Part shown: piece after piece, positions 23,729-35,087 of the stretch
Layout: each line of letters begins with the position of its first letter
Position numbering within the stretch: the first letter of the stretch is position 1
NCBI RefSeq assembly: GCF_958979055.1
Contig: NC_084896.1
Coordinates: 26,274,001 to 26,338,000 of the forward strand
Direction: 5' to 3'
Origin: Alnus glutinosa
Lineage: Eukaryota > Streptophyta > Magnoliopsida > Fagales > Betulaceae
Length of the DNA stretch: 64,000 bases
The notes under the pieces: model-generated
Told to the model about the DNA's origin: nothing
Database searches by the model: none
What the model saw: only the letters and a program-made list of their open reading frames with translations
Made by a program: the position numbers and the translations under genes

Positions 23729-24070
23729 TACCACGATCGATCACATAGATCGTACCACGATCGATCACATAGATCGTACCACGATCGATCACATAGATCG
23801 TACCACGATCGATCACATAGATCATACCACGATCCATCACATTAATTGTACCATGATCGATCACAAAGATCGTACCACGATTTTGATACAATCTATGTGA
23901 CTGATCAATATGATCAATCATGTATTCATGTGTGATCAATCATGTGTGATCAATCGTAGTACGATCATATGTGATCGATCGTGGCATGATCCGTGTGATC
24001 GATTGTGGTACGATCATGTGAACGATCGCTGTACGATCTATGTGATCAATCGTGGTACGATTAATGTGAT
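23729..24070. repeat. 24-bp tandem array facing its inverted copies
   Basis: The 24-bp unit TACCACGATCGATCACATAG + ATCG repeats from 23729 at exact 24-bp steps (23753, 23777, 23801, 23825, 23849, 23873), with divergence in the last units. From about 23950 to 24070 the opposite strand of the same unit recurs in looser form, for example CGATCTATGTGATCAATCGT near 24035. The two arms could pair into a hairpin with a spacer of about 65 bp. Each unit contains GATCGATC. Because 24 is divisible by three, an open frame runs through on both strands; it is not a gene. Confidence 0.88.
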
Positions 24071-24405
24071 GGAATTAGAACCGTTTTAACAAAAGCGGCT
24101 CAAATTAGAGCCGTTTTGTTAAAACGCCTCTAACAACAACGGCTCAAAAACTCTTCTTTATTAACTACATCTAGGTAATTTAAACTATTTGACCTTAATC
24201 TTATATAACATATTAATCTAATAACTCTTCTTGAACTAACTTAAAACCATATATTGTAATATACATTCTTTTATTATACTTTGCCTATTTATTTATTAAA
24301 ACTTGAGGTATATACATAAACCTCAAAGCCAAGCATTATACAATAAGCTCATAAACACAACACCACACATCTCTTACTTCAACTCACTTACAAGGCTACC
24401 ACATA

Positions 24406-27400
24406 CAAGAGTTCTAAAACCAACCTCAATCAATAGCCAAGACGTCAACAATTATTAAAAGCCTAAAACCAAACTCCAAGAATACCAATTCGGTATTTCC
24501 ACACCAAACCCTCAAAATTCATCTCCAATTCAGTTAACATCAACTCTAGAACCTAAATAAACTTAACCCCTAATAAATAAACATAAACTAACATAATTAT
24601 CCCATTTACAAGTACAAAACCAGATTTGAATTTTCAGCAAAATCACTTTCTTTTTCTTAAGTGTGGACACACATGGGTTCTTTACAAAAATCACATTCTA
24701 ACATATACCCCTAATATAAAACACTTCCCGCAATTTACTTTCACTAACCCATAACATAATAATGTTATCAAACCACCATAACATTAACTCCCAAACATAA
24801 ACACCCTAACATTTTTAAAATAACATTAACCCATAAGAAAATCTTCGGGTTAAATTCACAAAACATCAATTAAACTAAATACTCATAAATTAGGAATTAA
24901 AGCAACTTACCCAAAAATTACCCAAATAATACCCGAGGTTTAGGGAATCTTTGCAAGCTCCACATAACACAAAGCATAAAGAATAATCAAGATTAAACTC
25001 ATATTTTACAAGATTTAACTAAAAATCTCAAAAATACAAGTTTAACGATTTACCTCAAACCAATCGGTAGAAACGTAGATCGAGCTTCGTAGATCACGTT
25101 TTCGAAGTCAGATTTAAGTTTGGACGGTTAGATCTTCGTAGATCAAGGTTTTTCAAGTTTTTCTATGAAAAACCTTAAGTGAGAAAAAATAGAACAAGAG
25201 ACAGTAGCCGAGAAAAGAAAAAAAAAAATAAAAATTGGCCTTATTTTTTTTTATCAACATGGCGCACGGCGCCTTGTTTTAGTGAAGGGCCACATGGCCC
25301 TTCCTTTATTTTTTTCTTTTTATTCTTTTTTTTTTTTGTTTTATTGAAAGGCCATCGGCCTTTCAACTTCATTTGTTTCTCACGTGTGGGGCGCTTTTTT
25401 TTTTTGTTTTATTGAAAGGCCATTCGGCCTTTCAACTTCATTTGTTTCTCACGTGTGGGGCGCCTTTCATCAGGTAAAGGGCCATTTGACCCTTCGTTTA
25501 TTTCTCACATGTGGGGCGCAAGTCGCCCCACGCGCATATATATATATATTATTTACTTTTTTTTTTATTCTTTTCTATCTTATTTTCTATTTTGTCTTAT
25601 AATTTCTTTTCTTTAGACTTAAAATATTTTTTTACATTTTCTTTTACGGCTACCATTTAGAAGTTCATAGAATAAAAATAAAATACTTTGTTTTAGTTTA
25701 CCATACTAAATAAACTTATTTTTTATTTAATCCATATAAACCCAATATTATTATTATTATTCTATTTTAGCTCCATTATAGTATATCTCCATAGCATAAA
25801 TATTACCACCTAGAATATAATTATTTGTCTCACCTATTTAATAAACACAATTTATGAATTGCTAAATTCTCCATTTAATTTTTTGGTCATTACAAACCCT
25901 CTAAATAATTTTTAAAGGGTTTTGAACCATCCCGTGAGCCACAGGGATGGTTTAGCCACCCCCATGGTAGCCAAGGGGATGGCTCATGACAAAAAAATAA
26001 ATAAATAGAGGGTAGTGGGAGCCACCCTCAAGGGCAAACCCACTAGAAAATGAAGTGTTTTGGTCGAACCATCCCCAATGGCCAAAATCCTTGAATTTTT
26101 ATTTTTTTATTTTTTCTGTCATGAGTTGTCAAACCACCCCAGACTAGTAAGGAGGGTGGCTAAACCACCCCCTTGCCCAAAATGGGGGTGGCCGACCACC
26201 CCACTTTTTTTTCTTTTTTCTTTTTTGAAGTTTTAAATTTTTTTAATTAATTTTTAAAGATTTTTTTATTTTTTTATACTACAACACATGTCAACCCTGG
26301 TGGGCCGTTAGTTTTTGGACGAAAAATTTGACTAAGGTACTAATTGTCTTTTTTCAAAATTGAGGTACCATCTATGATACAAATTGAAACTCATAAACTA
26401 AAAAATAAAGTTTCTAAAATTCAGGGATCAAAAGTATATTTAACTCTTAATTTAAATGGATGGCGAATTACAAAGACATTGTTCAAATTCATGGCTATTG
26501 TTTTGATACCATATTAAATTACCAGTTATCTTAAAAATTTAAACAAATAAAAAAATAATAAATTCAATCATTTAATTAATATTCTTAACATGCATCAATA
26601 CCCTCAAACATATGCGAATTTTTGAAGTCATGACACATCATCACCTTTGGGGTTCCTAGCTAGAAGCCAGTTTTAGATTCTTTGGTAATTGATGCTGCTT
26701 CGCTGGAACATTTTGGTCATCTTTCTGTGTTCGACTTTCTATCAAGTCATTGTTTTCATATATATATGCCTCTTTTTGCAAGCTAAGGTTGATTGTTTGG
26801 GGGCCATTTTCCCTAAATTAGGTGTCATTCCGATTCTTGATTCTTAAATCAACGGCCAGAATCCAAAACTCTTCTCTACTCCTTGGCATCATATTAGTTG
26901 TTCCTCATCAGGATCCAACACTTTAAACTTCAAACCGGATGCCTACTTAATTATCTCTAATTCTAAATGTTGGATCATGATATTAACATACAACTAAAAA
27001 TATAAAATACACGTAATTTTGAGATCAAATTTTTTTTATTTATTTTTAAAAAAAAAAGACAACAAAACATATTATAAAAATATGAGATGTGTTATTTGCA
27101 CATCACCTTAATGTACATTAAATATACACTAAAATACATTGAGTGTAAAATCTATGCATGTCAATTTCATAAATGTCAAATCCATATACATGGGTTCCAT
27201 GTCCGACATGTCTTGATGGTGTACATTGATGTACGCATGTAAAAGAATCATTAGCCTAAAAGTATAGAACTTGTTTGGTAAAAGAAATAAAATTCTTCTT
27301 CCCCTTCTTCACTTTTTTAAAAAATAATCTATTTCAAAATATTATAATTTTATATCGTATCAATAACTTTTTATTATTATTTAAATAAAAAAAATTAACT

Positions 27401-27646
27401 GCAATATAAAATTTTTCCATTTTTCTATATAAATTTTTTTCACATTATATTGGATTTAGCACTTTCAACTCTTACACTCAAGTCTCACCTCCTTTCCCTA
27501 CAAGGCCATTTCCCATTAACAAAACGCAGCTGAAATGTCCTTGAAGCCGCAAGTTTGAACGTCGGACAATTTGACGTACAACATTTTTGCCCCCCACTTT
27601 CCCAACATTAAATGACCACCGATGGCATTGCGGCCAACACCTGCAA
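24406..27646. repeat. Segmental direct duplication, unit 1
   Basis: From 'aagagttctaaaacc' (24406) to 'ggcattgcggccaaca' (about 27640), the order and sequence match 27750-31500. The unit includes the 3' part of the LTR-like block, 'ccacccc'-rich segments (25900-26220), a MULE-like right arm (26280-26450) and a 'gatgtacattgatgtacg' MITE-like repeat (about 27093-27250). It lacks the SINE found in unit 2, and about 180 bp present in unit 2 at 30670-30855 is missing here near 26975. No gene is supported. Confidence 0.8.
25338..25515. repeat. Tandem repeat of about 70 bp, two to three copies
   Basis: 'attgaaaggccatcggcctttc' with 'aacttcatttgtttctcac' and 'gtgtggggcgc' occurs at about 25344 and again at about 25415, with a third partial unit to 25515. 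The core 'aaaggcca(tt)cggccttt' is itself palindromic. Unit 2 of the larger duplication has only a reduced version (28796-28900). Confidence 0.75.
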
Positions 27647-28568
27647 CTTTTTGCCCCTCACACATCTCTTATTTTATTTTATTTTTATTTTGGAAAATGA
27701 AAGAGAAATCCATTCCAAAACAAGCAAGAATGGTTCAGAAAGCAAAGGACAAAAAAGAGTTCTAAAACCAACTTCAATCAATGGCCAAGACATCAACGAT
27801 TGTTAAAAATCCTAAGATCAAACTCCAAGAATACCACTTCTGTATTTCTACACCAAATCCTTAAAATTCATCTCCAATTCAATTAACATCAACTCTATAA
27901 CCTAAACAAACTTAACCCCTAACAAATAAACATAAACTAATATAATTATCCAATTTACAAGTACAAAACTAGAGTTGAATTTCCATCAAAATACCCATCA
28001 AAATCACTCTTTTTTTTCTTAAGTGTGGACACACATGGGTTCTCTATAAAAATCACATTTTAACATATACCCCTAATATAAAACACTTCCCACAATTTAC
28101 TTTCACTAACCCATAACATAATAATGTTATCAAACCACCATAACATTAACTCCCAAACATAAACACTAACATTTTTAAAATAACATTAACCCATAAAAAA
28201 ATATTTCGTGTTAAATCCACAAAATATCAATTAAACTAAATACCCATAAATTAGCAATTAAAGGAACTTATCCAAAAATTTACTCAAATAATACCTGGTG
28301 TTTGACGAATCTTTGCAAGCTTCACATAACACAAAGCATAAAGAATAATTAATATTAAACTCATATTTTACAAGATTTAACTAAAAATCTCAAAAATACA
28401 AGTTTAATAATTTACCTTAACTAATAAGTAGAAATATAGATCGAGCTTCTTTGATCACGTTTTCGAAGTCAGACTTAAATTTGGACCGTTACATCTTCAT
28501 ATATCAAGGCTTTTCAAGTTTTTCTCTGAAAAACCTTAAAGAGAGAAAAAATAGAACAAGAGGCAGTA

Positions 28569-28685
28569 GCCTCTTCGGGAGAAAAAGAAAGAAAAGACCA
28601 TTGGACTGCCTCTTCGGGAGAAAAAGAAAGAAAAGACCATTGGACTGCCTCTTCGGGAGAAAAAGAAAGAAAAGACCATTGGCCT
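28569..28685. repeat. 39-bp tandem repeat, three copies
   Basis: 'gcctcttcgggagaaaaaga' begins identical 39-bp units at 28569, 28608 and 28647. They are near-perfect apart from the end of the last unit. The corresponding place in unit 1 (about 25185-25235) has only one diverged copy, so the triplication is younger than the segmental duplication. Confidence 0.9.
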
Positions 28686-29605
28686 TTTTTTTTTCCTCAA
28701 CAACGCGCACGCGGCACGGCGCCTTGTTTTAGTGAAGGGCCACATGGCCCTTCCTTTATTTTTTTCTTTGTTTTCTTTTTCTTTTTTTTTCTTTTTTGAA
28801 AGGCCAACATCAGGTGAACCACGTGTGGGGCCCCTTTCATCAGGTGAGGGGCCATTTGGCCCTTCAATTTGTTTCTCACTTGCGCCCCACACGGCACGCA
28901 TATATATATATATATATTATTTACTTTTTTTTTTTATTCTTTTCTATCTTATTTTTTTTATTTTGTTTTATAATTTCTTTTCTTTGGACTTAAAATATTA
29001 TCATACATTTTCTTTTTATTGCTACCATTTACAAGTTTATAGAATAAAAATAAAACACTTTGTTTTTAGTTTACCATACTAAATTGACTTATTTTTTATT
29101 TAATCCATATAAACCCAATATTATTATTATTATTATTCTATTTTTGCTCCATTATATTATATCTCTATAATATAAATATTGCCACCTAAAATATAATTAT
29201 TTGTCCCACCTATTTAATAAACACAATTTATGAATTGTTAAATTTCCTATTTAATTTATTGGTCTTTACAAACCCTCTAAATTTTTTTTTAGAGGGTTTT
29301 GGAACCACCCCTGGACAACGGGGGTGGGTTAACCACCCTCATGGTGGCCAAGAGTGTGGCTGAGCCACCCCCATGACATAAATAAAATAAAATAAAAAAG
29401 AAGCGTTTTGGCCATGGGGGTGGCGAAGGGCAAACCCTCTAAAAAATAAAGCGATTTGGTCGAACCACCCCTAAGGGCCAAAACTCTTAAATTTTTATTT
29501 TTTTATTTTTTTCTGCCATGAGTTGTTGAACTACCCCCTATGGGCCACGGGGGTGGTTCGACCACCCCCAAACCAGTCGACCACCCCTCAGAGTCAAAAC
29601 TCTTG

Positions 29606-29644
<39 letters not shown>

Positions 29645-30004
29645 CTGCCATGGGGTGGTTCGGCCACCCCAGACTAGTCAAGAGGGTGGCTGAACCACCC
29701 CTTTGGCCAAAATGGGGGTGGCCGTCCACCCCTCTTCTTTTTTCTTTTTTTTTTTTTCTTTTTTTAAGTTTTTAATTTTTTTAAAAAAAAATTTTAATTA
29801 ATTTTTTTTAAAATTTTTTTTTTTTTTTATACTATAACACGTGTAAACCCTGGCGGGCCGTTAGTTTTTGGACAGAAAACTTGACTAAGGTACTAATCGT
29901 CTTTTTTCAAAATTGAGGTACCATCTGTGATTTAAATTAAAAATTAGGTACTAAAAAATAAAATTTTCAAAATTCATGGACCAAAAGTATATTTAACCCT
30001 TAAT

Positions 30005-30114
30005 TTTTTTTTTTTTTATTTTTGACATATCCACACAAGAGGTGAGAGATTCGAACTAGTGACTTCCGCTTCATGAGGCGTCGTCTCCAGCCTATTGAGC
30101 TACTCCTTAAAGAC
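30005..30114 (-). mobile_element. tRNA-derived SINE, copy 1
   Basis: On the minus strand it reads as a Pol III-type SINE: A-box-like TAGCTCAATAGG, then B-box AGTTCGAATC, 'tgtggatatgtc' and a poly-A tail (poly-T at 30005-30017). Flanking direct repeats are 'tatttaaccctt' (about 29989) and 'tatttaaccttt' (about 30115). The duplicated unit 1 has an uninterrupted site near 26435, which confirms the borders. Related to 32681-32791 and 39460-39565. Confidence 0.85.
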
Positions 30115-31500
30115 TATTTAACCTTTAATTTAAATGGATGGCGAATTACAAAGACATTGTTCAAATTCATGGTTATTGTTTTGATACCATATTAAATTAC
30201 CAGTTATCTTAAAAATTTAAACAAGTAAAAAATAATAAATTTAATCATTTAATTAATATTCTTAACATGCATCAATACCCTCAAACACATGCGAATTTTT
30301 GGAGTCACGACACATCATCACCTTTGGGGTTCCTAGCTAGAAGCCAGTTTTAGATTCTTTGGTAATTGATGCTGCTTCGCTGGAACATTTTGGTCATCTT
30401 TCTGTGTTCGACTTTCTATCAAGTCATTGTTTTCATATATATATGCCTCTTTTTGCAAGCTAAGGTTGATTGTTTGGGGGCCATTTTCCCTAAATTAGGT
30501 GTCATTCCGATTCTTGATTCTTTAATCAACGGCCAGAATCCAAAACTCTTCTCTACTCCTTCGCATCATATTAGTTGTTCCTCATCAGGATCCAACACTT
30601 CAAACTTCAAAACAGATGCCAACTTAATTCGCATCGCTAATTCTAAGTGTTGGATCATGAAAAATATTCCGCTAACAACTACAAACTCGACAAGAAATTA
30701 AAGAGATATGGTTGAAAGATTTGATCCATTTAATTAAATAGATAAAATTATAATTGACCTATATAATTTTATACATATGACTCGACATGATTCAGACACA
30801 AATTATCACCATGCGTTTGATAACACTATTTTTTTTTTCTCTTTTTAAAACAATAATATTAACAAACAACTAAAAATATAAAATACGAGTAATTTTGAGA
30901 TCAAATTATTTATTTATTTTTTTATTTTAAAAAAAATACAATAAAAATATGAGATGTGTTATTTGCACATCACCTTGATGTACATTAAATGTACACTAAA
31001 ACACCTTGAGTGTAAAATCTATGCATGTCAATTTCATAAATGTCAGACCATATACATGGGTTCCATGTCCAACATGCCTTGATGGTGTACATTGATGTAC
31101 GCATGTAAAAGAATGACCTCGTTTGAAATTCACATTTCCTTCTCATTTTCTAAAAAAATATCAATTTTAAAATATTCTTAATTTTTTTTATTTTTTATAT
31201 TACATCAACACTTTTTTATTACTTTTTTAATAAAAAAATTCATTACAATACAATTTTTATTTTTACTTTTTTATATAAATTATTTTAATTTTTCATCGCA
31301 TCAATTTTATTTTTCAATCATCTAAAAAATTTTAAAAGAGAAAAAATAGGTGGAGAATTTTCAAACGGCCATATTAACAAAACGCAGCTAAAATGTCGTT
31401 GAAGCCGCAGTTTTGAACGTTGGACAATTTACGTACAACTTTTCTGCCCCCCACTTTCCCAACATTAAATGACCACCGATGGCATTGCGGCCAACAACTG

Positions 31501-32390
31501 TGCAATTAGGCCATGAGGATTCTGGTGAAGTGGGATATGGACCCGCCTAAATTACCTATTTAATAGATTTAATTTAAAAATTCTTCTTTGACCAAAGTTT
31601 GGGGAGCAATAAACAAACACCGAATACAATGTGTATAACTGATTAAAAAGAAAAAAAAAATGGATTACAAAATGGTTTTGGAGAAAAATGCAAAATGGTT
31701 TCGTAAAAATGAACGATGGATTTAGGCTGCCAGCCTGGCCCCATCTGTCCCAACCATTCAACACACACCGTCAGTACTAGTTGACTTTTTAATATTAGGT
31801 CAACCGGTGTCTCTCTCTCCCTCCTGTTCTGTTCACACTAAACACACACCGTCTATTATTAGTTGACTTTTTAATATCAGGTCAACATTTGCCTTATCCT
31901 TATGGTGTGACCTTTGGATGACGTTCGTCTGGTCCCAAACTTCACACTTTGTCCTTGTGGTCCTATCTGTACGGCTTACCGGGGCCTTGGGACCATTAGG
32001 AAGGAATGCCACTTGGCTCTTACCAATTTTTAAACCAAGAATATTTCCAGCCGGTTTGCTAATATACCTTATAAGGTATATTTTTTCTTTCCTATTATAA
32101 CATGACATAAATATGTGAAAGTAATTTTAAGTATTATATACATTAAATTTTTTGTTATATATATATTTTTATATATAAAAAGTAAAAAATAATCCTAAAA
32201 TAACATTAGCAAGCAAGCCTAATTTTTTTTTTTTTATTCCCAATATTTGATTACTACTGTCGTTTTACCAATTTTAGCAAGACACTTTTTTTTCTTTTTC
32301 TTTTTTTTTTTTTATTAATGTCCACACAAGCGCTAACTCAGTTGGATGAGTTGAATTTCTTGATCAACAATGTGAAAAACATACTCATTG
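31501..32390. other. Intergenic, small duplication and SINE scrap
   Basis: No gene. 'acaccgtc' with 'agttgactttttaatat' and 'aggtcaac' occurs at about 31765-31805 and again at 31845-31887, a direct duplication containing TTGAC cores on both strands. At 32318-32365, 'gtccacacaag' is followed by 'taactcagttggatgag', looking like a rearranged SINE fragment with an A-box. Confidence 0.5.
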
Positions 32391-32642
32391 AACAGAAATT
32401 TTTTACAAATCAGATTGCAAGAAATTTTATATAACTCACATATAAAATTGATATGTGTCATTTAAACATGTGATTTTCTCACATGTTTTTTTTATTAATA
32501 CTACTAAAAAAGTATGTGAGAACTAAGAAGCACATACGATTAAAAAAATATGTGTTTCTCACATGTGAAAGAACACATATTAATCTTATATGTGGGTTGT
32601 ATAAATTTTTTTTTACAAACTAGTTCATAGAAAATTTCTGTC
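32391..32642. mobile_element. Fold-back MITE
   Basis: The left arm 'acagaaatttttta' with 'ctcacatataaaattgatatgtg' pairs with the right arm 'cacatattaatcttatatgtg' with 'gaaaatttctgt'. Repeated 'acatgtgagaa' motifs in both directions fill the centre. About 250 bp, non-coding; no clear TSD. Confidence 0.65.
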
Positions 32643-32680
32643 CATACCTATTTATCAGTTAAGACAACCTCATAAGGTAT

Positions 32681-32791
32681 GTCTCCAAATGGTAACTTAA
32701 TCGGCTAGAGACTACGTCTCATGAAGCAGAGGTCTCTAGTTCGAATCTCCCTTCTTGTGTGGACATGTCCAACAAAAAAAAAAAAAAAAAG
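32681..32791 (+). mobile_element. tRNA-derived SINE, copy 2
   Basis: Same family as 39460-39565 in plus orientation: an A-box-like region at about 32692-32710 (diverged), B-box AGTTCGAATC at about 32739, 'cttgtgtggacatgtcc' and a poly-A tail ending 32790. Flanked by 13-bp direct repeats cctcataaggtat (32668-32680) and cctcgtaaggtat (32792-32804), one mismatch. Confidence 0.88.
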
Positions 32792-32804
32792 CCTCGTAAG
32801 GTAT

Positions 32805-33296
32805 AATTCAATATTTATTACCATATCATTTATTGGTTTGTTTAATAACGTTTATTTGAAATTGTTTAAAAAATAAAAATATTAACAAACAATTGAAATA
32901 TGCACAGAACACTCAACAATTTTTAAATTTACGTTACTCACAACTAAAAAGTAAAAAACACCTTCTAAAAAAGCATTACCAAATAAATTTATTATTTTGC
33001 CATCTTAATATTTATTATTATTATTTAATAATTAATGTTCTAATAAATCTACGCTGTTGTGGTCGTGGGTCTTTTTCTTCTAGAATCAGTGAACCACAAG
33101 CCACGGTGACCTCTTCAAAATGGGAAAGTTCTGCCCCATAGCTCGAGAGTGGAAGCAACTCAAATCCGCGCGAACATCCGCGTATGTCCCACAACTGACA
33201 TCACTTCGCATCTCAGCTCAAAACAAAATATCGCCACGTAGGCAACTGTCATCTGCTGTACCTCACTCCCTCCCTCGACCCCCTACCCAAATCACC
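32805..33296. other. ERF gene distal upstream region
   Basis: AT-rich until about 33050, then markedly GC-richer toward the gene. No separate gene is supported. Confidence 0.5.
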
Positions 33297-33380
33297 CACG
33301 TGCAGCAATAAACCCCTTCAAACCCGTGTGTGAACGGTGTGCCAGCTGGCAGCCACGTCACCCCACCCTATATATATAAC
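33297..33380 (+). promoter_or_regulatory. ERF promoter: G-box and TATA box
   Basis: A perfect G-box CACGTG lies at 33297-33302, the binding core for bZIP and bHLH factors, and an extended TATA run TATATATATAA lies at 33369-33379, about 92 bp before the ATG. 'gccacgtcacc' near 33350 adds another ACGT core. ACGT elements fit a stress-responsive gene, but this is inference. Confidence 0.55.
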
Positions 33381-33470
33381 CCCCTTCTCTCACCTTGTCA
33401 TATTTGAATTGAATTGAATTCACTCACAGAAGCTCACGCTACTACCCAGTACTGCAAGGCTGCAACGGGC

Positions 33471-34223
33471 ATGCACAAGAGACCGAGACTCACCGGAGCT
33501 CCGACAACCCACCAATCTCCGATGACCCAACGCACTCCTCATCGCCTCACGTCCGAGCAAGAGCTCTCCGTAATGGTCGCCGCGCTCACCAACGTCGTCT
33601 CAGGGAGTACCAGTAGTACTACGGCCTCCACTTCCGAGTACTGTGCGGACGCCACGCCGTTCCCGCCCTCCGAATTGGACACGTGTCAGGTGTGCAAGAT
33701 CAACGGCTGTCTGGGCTGCAACTTCTTTTTCCCGCCATCGCACCAAGATCGTCGAGAAGAGGAAGATGAAGAGAAGAAGAAGAAACAACCGAAATTGGGA
33801 GTGACAAAGAGACGCGTTAAGAAGAACTACAGAGGGGTTAGACAGAGGCCTTGGGGCAAATGGGCCGCCGAGATCCGAGACCCGAGGAGGGCGGCCCGGG
33901 TGTGGCTCGGCACGTTCAACACCGCCGAGGAGGCCGCACGTGCGTACGACAAGGCGGCAATCGATTTCCGCGGGCCGCGTGCGAAGCTCAACTTTCCCTT
34001 TCCTGACTACGTGTCGGCTGAGGCGCCCAATTCACAGCCTTCCACCTCCACGACGTCGCCGGAGCAGCAGGTGACTGCAGGAAGCCGGAGGGAAAACGAG
34101 TTCTGGGAAGGCATTGGGGAGGACGAGATTCAGCAGTGGATGATGATGATGGATTTTGCTGGGGATTCGTCGGATTCGACTGCTACTGGGACTGAATATG
34201 CTCGTAGTTCTACTTCATTTTAG
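33471..34223 (+). CDS. ERF109: AP2/ERF transcription factor, ERF109-like (group X)
   Basis: Intronless 250-aa protein starting MHKRPRL. The frame stays open upstream to a TTG at 33414, but the first in-frame ATG is 33471. The AP2/ERF DNA-binding domain spans about residues 119-176 ([19 protein letters not shown], then RVWLGTF and [20 protein letters not shown]). Ala and Asp at the diagnostic ERF positions fit GCC-box binding. The N-terminal [14 protein letters not shown] (about 26-39) and the Cys motif C72QVC75..C80LGC83 are features I recall from Arabidopsis ERF109/RRTF1 and its group X relatives, which act in redox, wound and jasmonate responses. A Lys/Arg/Glu-rich stretch (94-119) before the domain may serve nuclear import. 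The acidic C-terminus with [13 protein letters not shown] is a probable activation region. Expected location is the nucleus. Confidence 0.9.
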   Translation: MHKRPRLTGAPTTHQSPMTQRTPHRLTSEQELSVMVAALTNVVSGSTSSTTASTSEYCADATPFPPSELDTCQVCKINGCLGCNFFFPPSHQDRREEEDEEKKKKQPKLGVTKRRVKKNYRGVRQRPWGKWAAEIRDPRRAARVWLGTFNTAEEAARAYDKAAIDFRGPRAKLNFPFPDYVSAEAPNSQPSTSTTSPEQQVTAGSRRENEFWEGIGEDEIQQWMMMMDFAGDSSDSTATGTEYARSSTSF

Positions 34224-35087
34224 GGGATAAATGTTGTGGGTCAAGATTTTTTTTATTTTTGACAAAAGAAGGTTAGAATTTAAGTTTAATAATATGCTTA
34301 GAGAAAAATTAGGCAGTTTGATTTGCTGTACAATCCGTTTGATTCTTTTAATTTCTTTGGGGAAAATTTCATTTTTTTTTTGAGAATATTATCTCCAGAA
34401 ACGATCTTATTAATGAAAAATTGTTATATGACTAATATTGAACACAACTTTTTTACAATTTGTTAACAAGTAATTTAAAATAATTTATTATTATTATAAT
34501 AGTACTGATGTTTATGGTTGTCCCACGTTATCTTACGTTTGGCACCTGGGAAAATTGGGAAGGAGGGGCGGGATCCACGCGGAGCACAGTCTCGCTAGCA
34601 AAGAGCACTGGGTCCCGAAAAAGTATGGACCGCGTGTCCGCCATGATATTTCAGAGTACTGCAGAGGCTGCTGATTCTTGCCACGTATCTTGCCACGTGT
34701 AATAAAACATGTGCGTTTCAGCTTTTTACAAAAGTATATAATAATCATTTTGTTGCAATGTTTAGCATGTGCTTAATATGTCATGATATTTAAAAAAGGC
34801 AAAAACGACAAAGAGATGACGACAACACCTGAAATAACGTAAGAGAGAGAGAGAGAGACGTTGGTCGGGGCATTTTTGTTTCTTAGATAAGACTTAAGAC
34901 TTAAGACTTAAGTCGTACAGAACTCAGTTAGTAGAGCGCGTAGACTATTGTTGTTACACTTAAATAATACGACTTAAATAACACATGATTAACCTGTTAA
35001 CACGACTTTTAGTTTCAGTCATCGAAAAACCGTGGCCAACTTTATTAGGTAGGATTCCCAAGGGTGGACCTACACACAAGTTTGGGG
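34224..35087. other. Downstream of ERF, intergenic
   Basis: 3' flank and spacer. A (GA)n microsatellite lies at about 34843-34858 and an 'agacttaagacttaag' short repeat near 34888-34905. No gene seen. Confidence 0.5.

Larger units (their letters stand above)
22092..24170. mobile_element. CACTA-like non-autonomous element
   Basis: Begins CACTACAAAAAAAACAG, the hallmark end of En/Spm (CACTA) transposons, followed by several subterminal copies of GAGCCGTTTT and its inverse (22130-22290). The same motifs recur inverted at 24073-24145. The right terminus is degenerate ('cttctttattaactac' near 24168), so the exact end and 3-bp TSD are not established. Inside are an (AT)n microsatellite (about 22438-22467), a GC-richer segment with promoter-like C/T-rich runs (22560-23230) and the 24-bp fold-back array. 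No transposase is seen. Confidence 0.6.
19890..25894. mobile_element. Degenerate LTR-like block, no coding sequence
   Basis: Starts TGACGACCCGG and ends GGTCATTACA, the TG..CA pattern with a 'gacgaccc / ggtcnttaca' terminal theme seen in many plant Ty3-gypsy LTRs. No gag-pol sequence is visible, and flanking 5-mers (tagag / aaccc) do not match. The interior is low-GC and contains a 29-bp repeat (20896) and an inserted CACTA-like element (22092-24170). The 3' part (from about 24406) recurs at 27750-29271. It may be a giant solo LTR or a LARD-like relic; the classification is tentative. Confidence 0.45.
27750..31500. repeat. Segmental direct duplication, unit 2
   Basis: Second copy of 24406-27646. 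The offset grows from about 3.34 kb at the left to about 3.86 kb at the right, through a 39-bp triplication (28569), a poly-T expansion (29608-29644), a SINE (30005-30114) and about 180 bp near 30670-30855. The frame at 30366-30701 is closed by a stop in the matching place of unit 1, arguing against a gene. The region 30860-31500 includes 'gatgtacattgatgtacg' and AT-rich MITE sequence. Confidence 0.8.

Noticed and set aside
23664-23939. Open frames on both strands through the GATCGATC repeat
   Set aside because: The 24-bp period is divisible by three, so the frame stays open mechanically; the predicted protein is only the translated repeat.
23729-24070. CRISPR-like appearance of evenly spaced repeats
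   Set aside because: There are no unique spacers between units, and the context is a plant nuclear transposon.
28504-28901. Basic low-complexity frames such as repeated 'GRKRKKRPLDCLF'
   Set aside because: They are translations of the 39-bp tandem repeat and A/G-rich DNA.
30366-30701. 111-codon frame in the duplicated region
   Set aside because: The matching segment in the other unit has an in-frame stop, there is no recognised domain, and it lies in repeat DNA.
33414-33470. N-terminal extension of the ERF frame
   Set aside because: It begins with TTG and has no ATG before 33471; the MHKRPRL start fits the ERF109-like family better.
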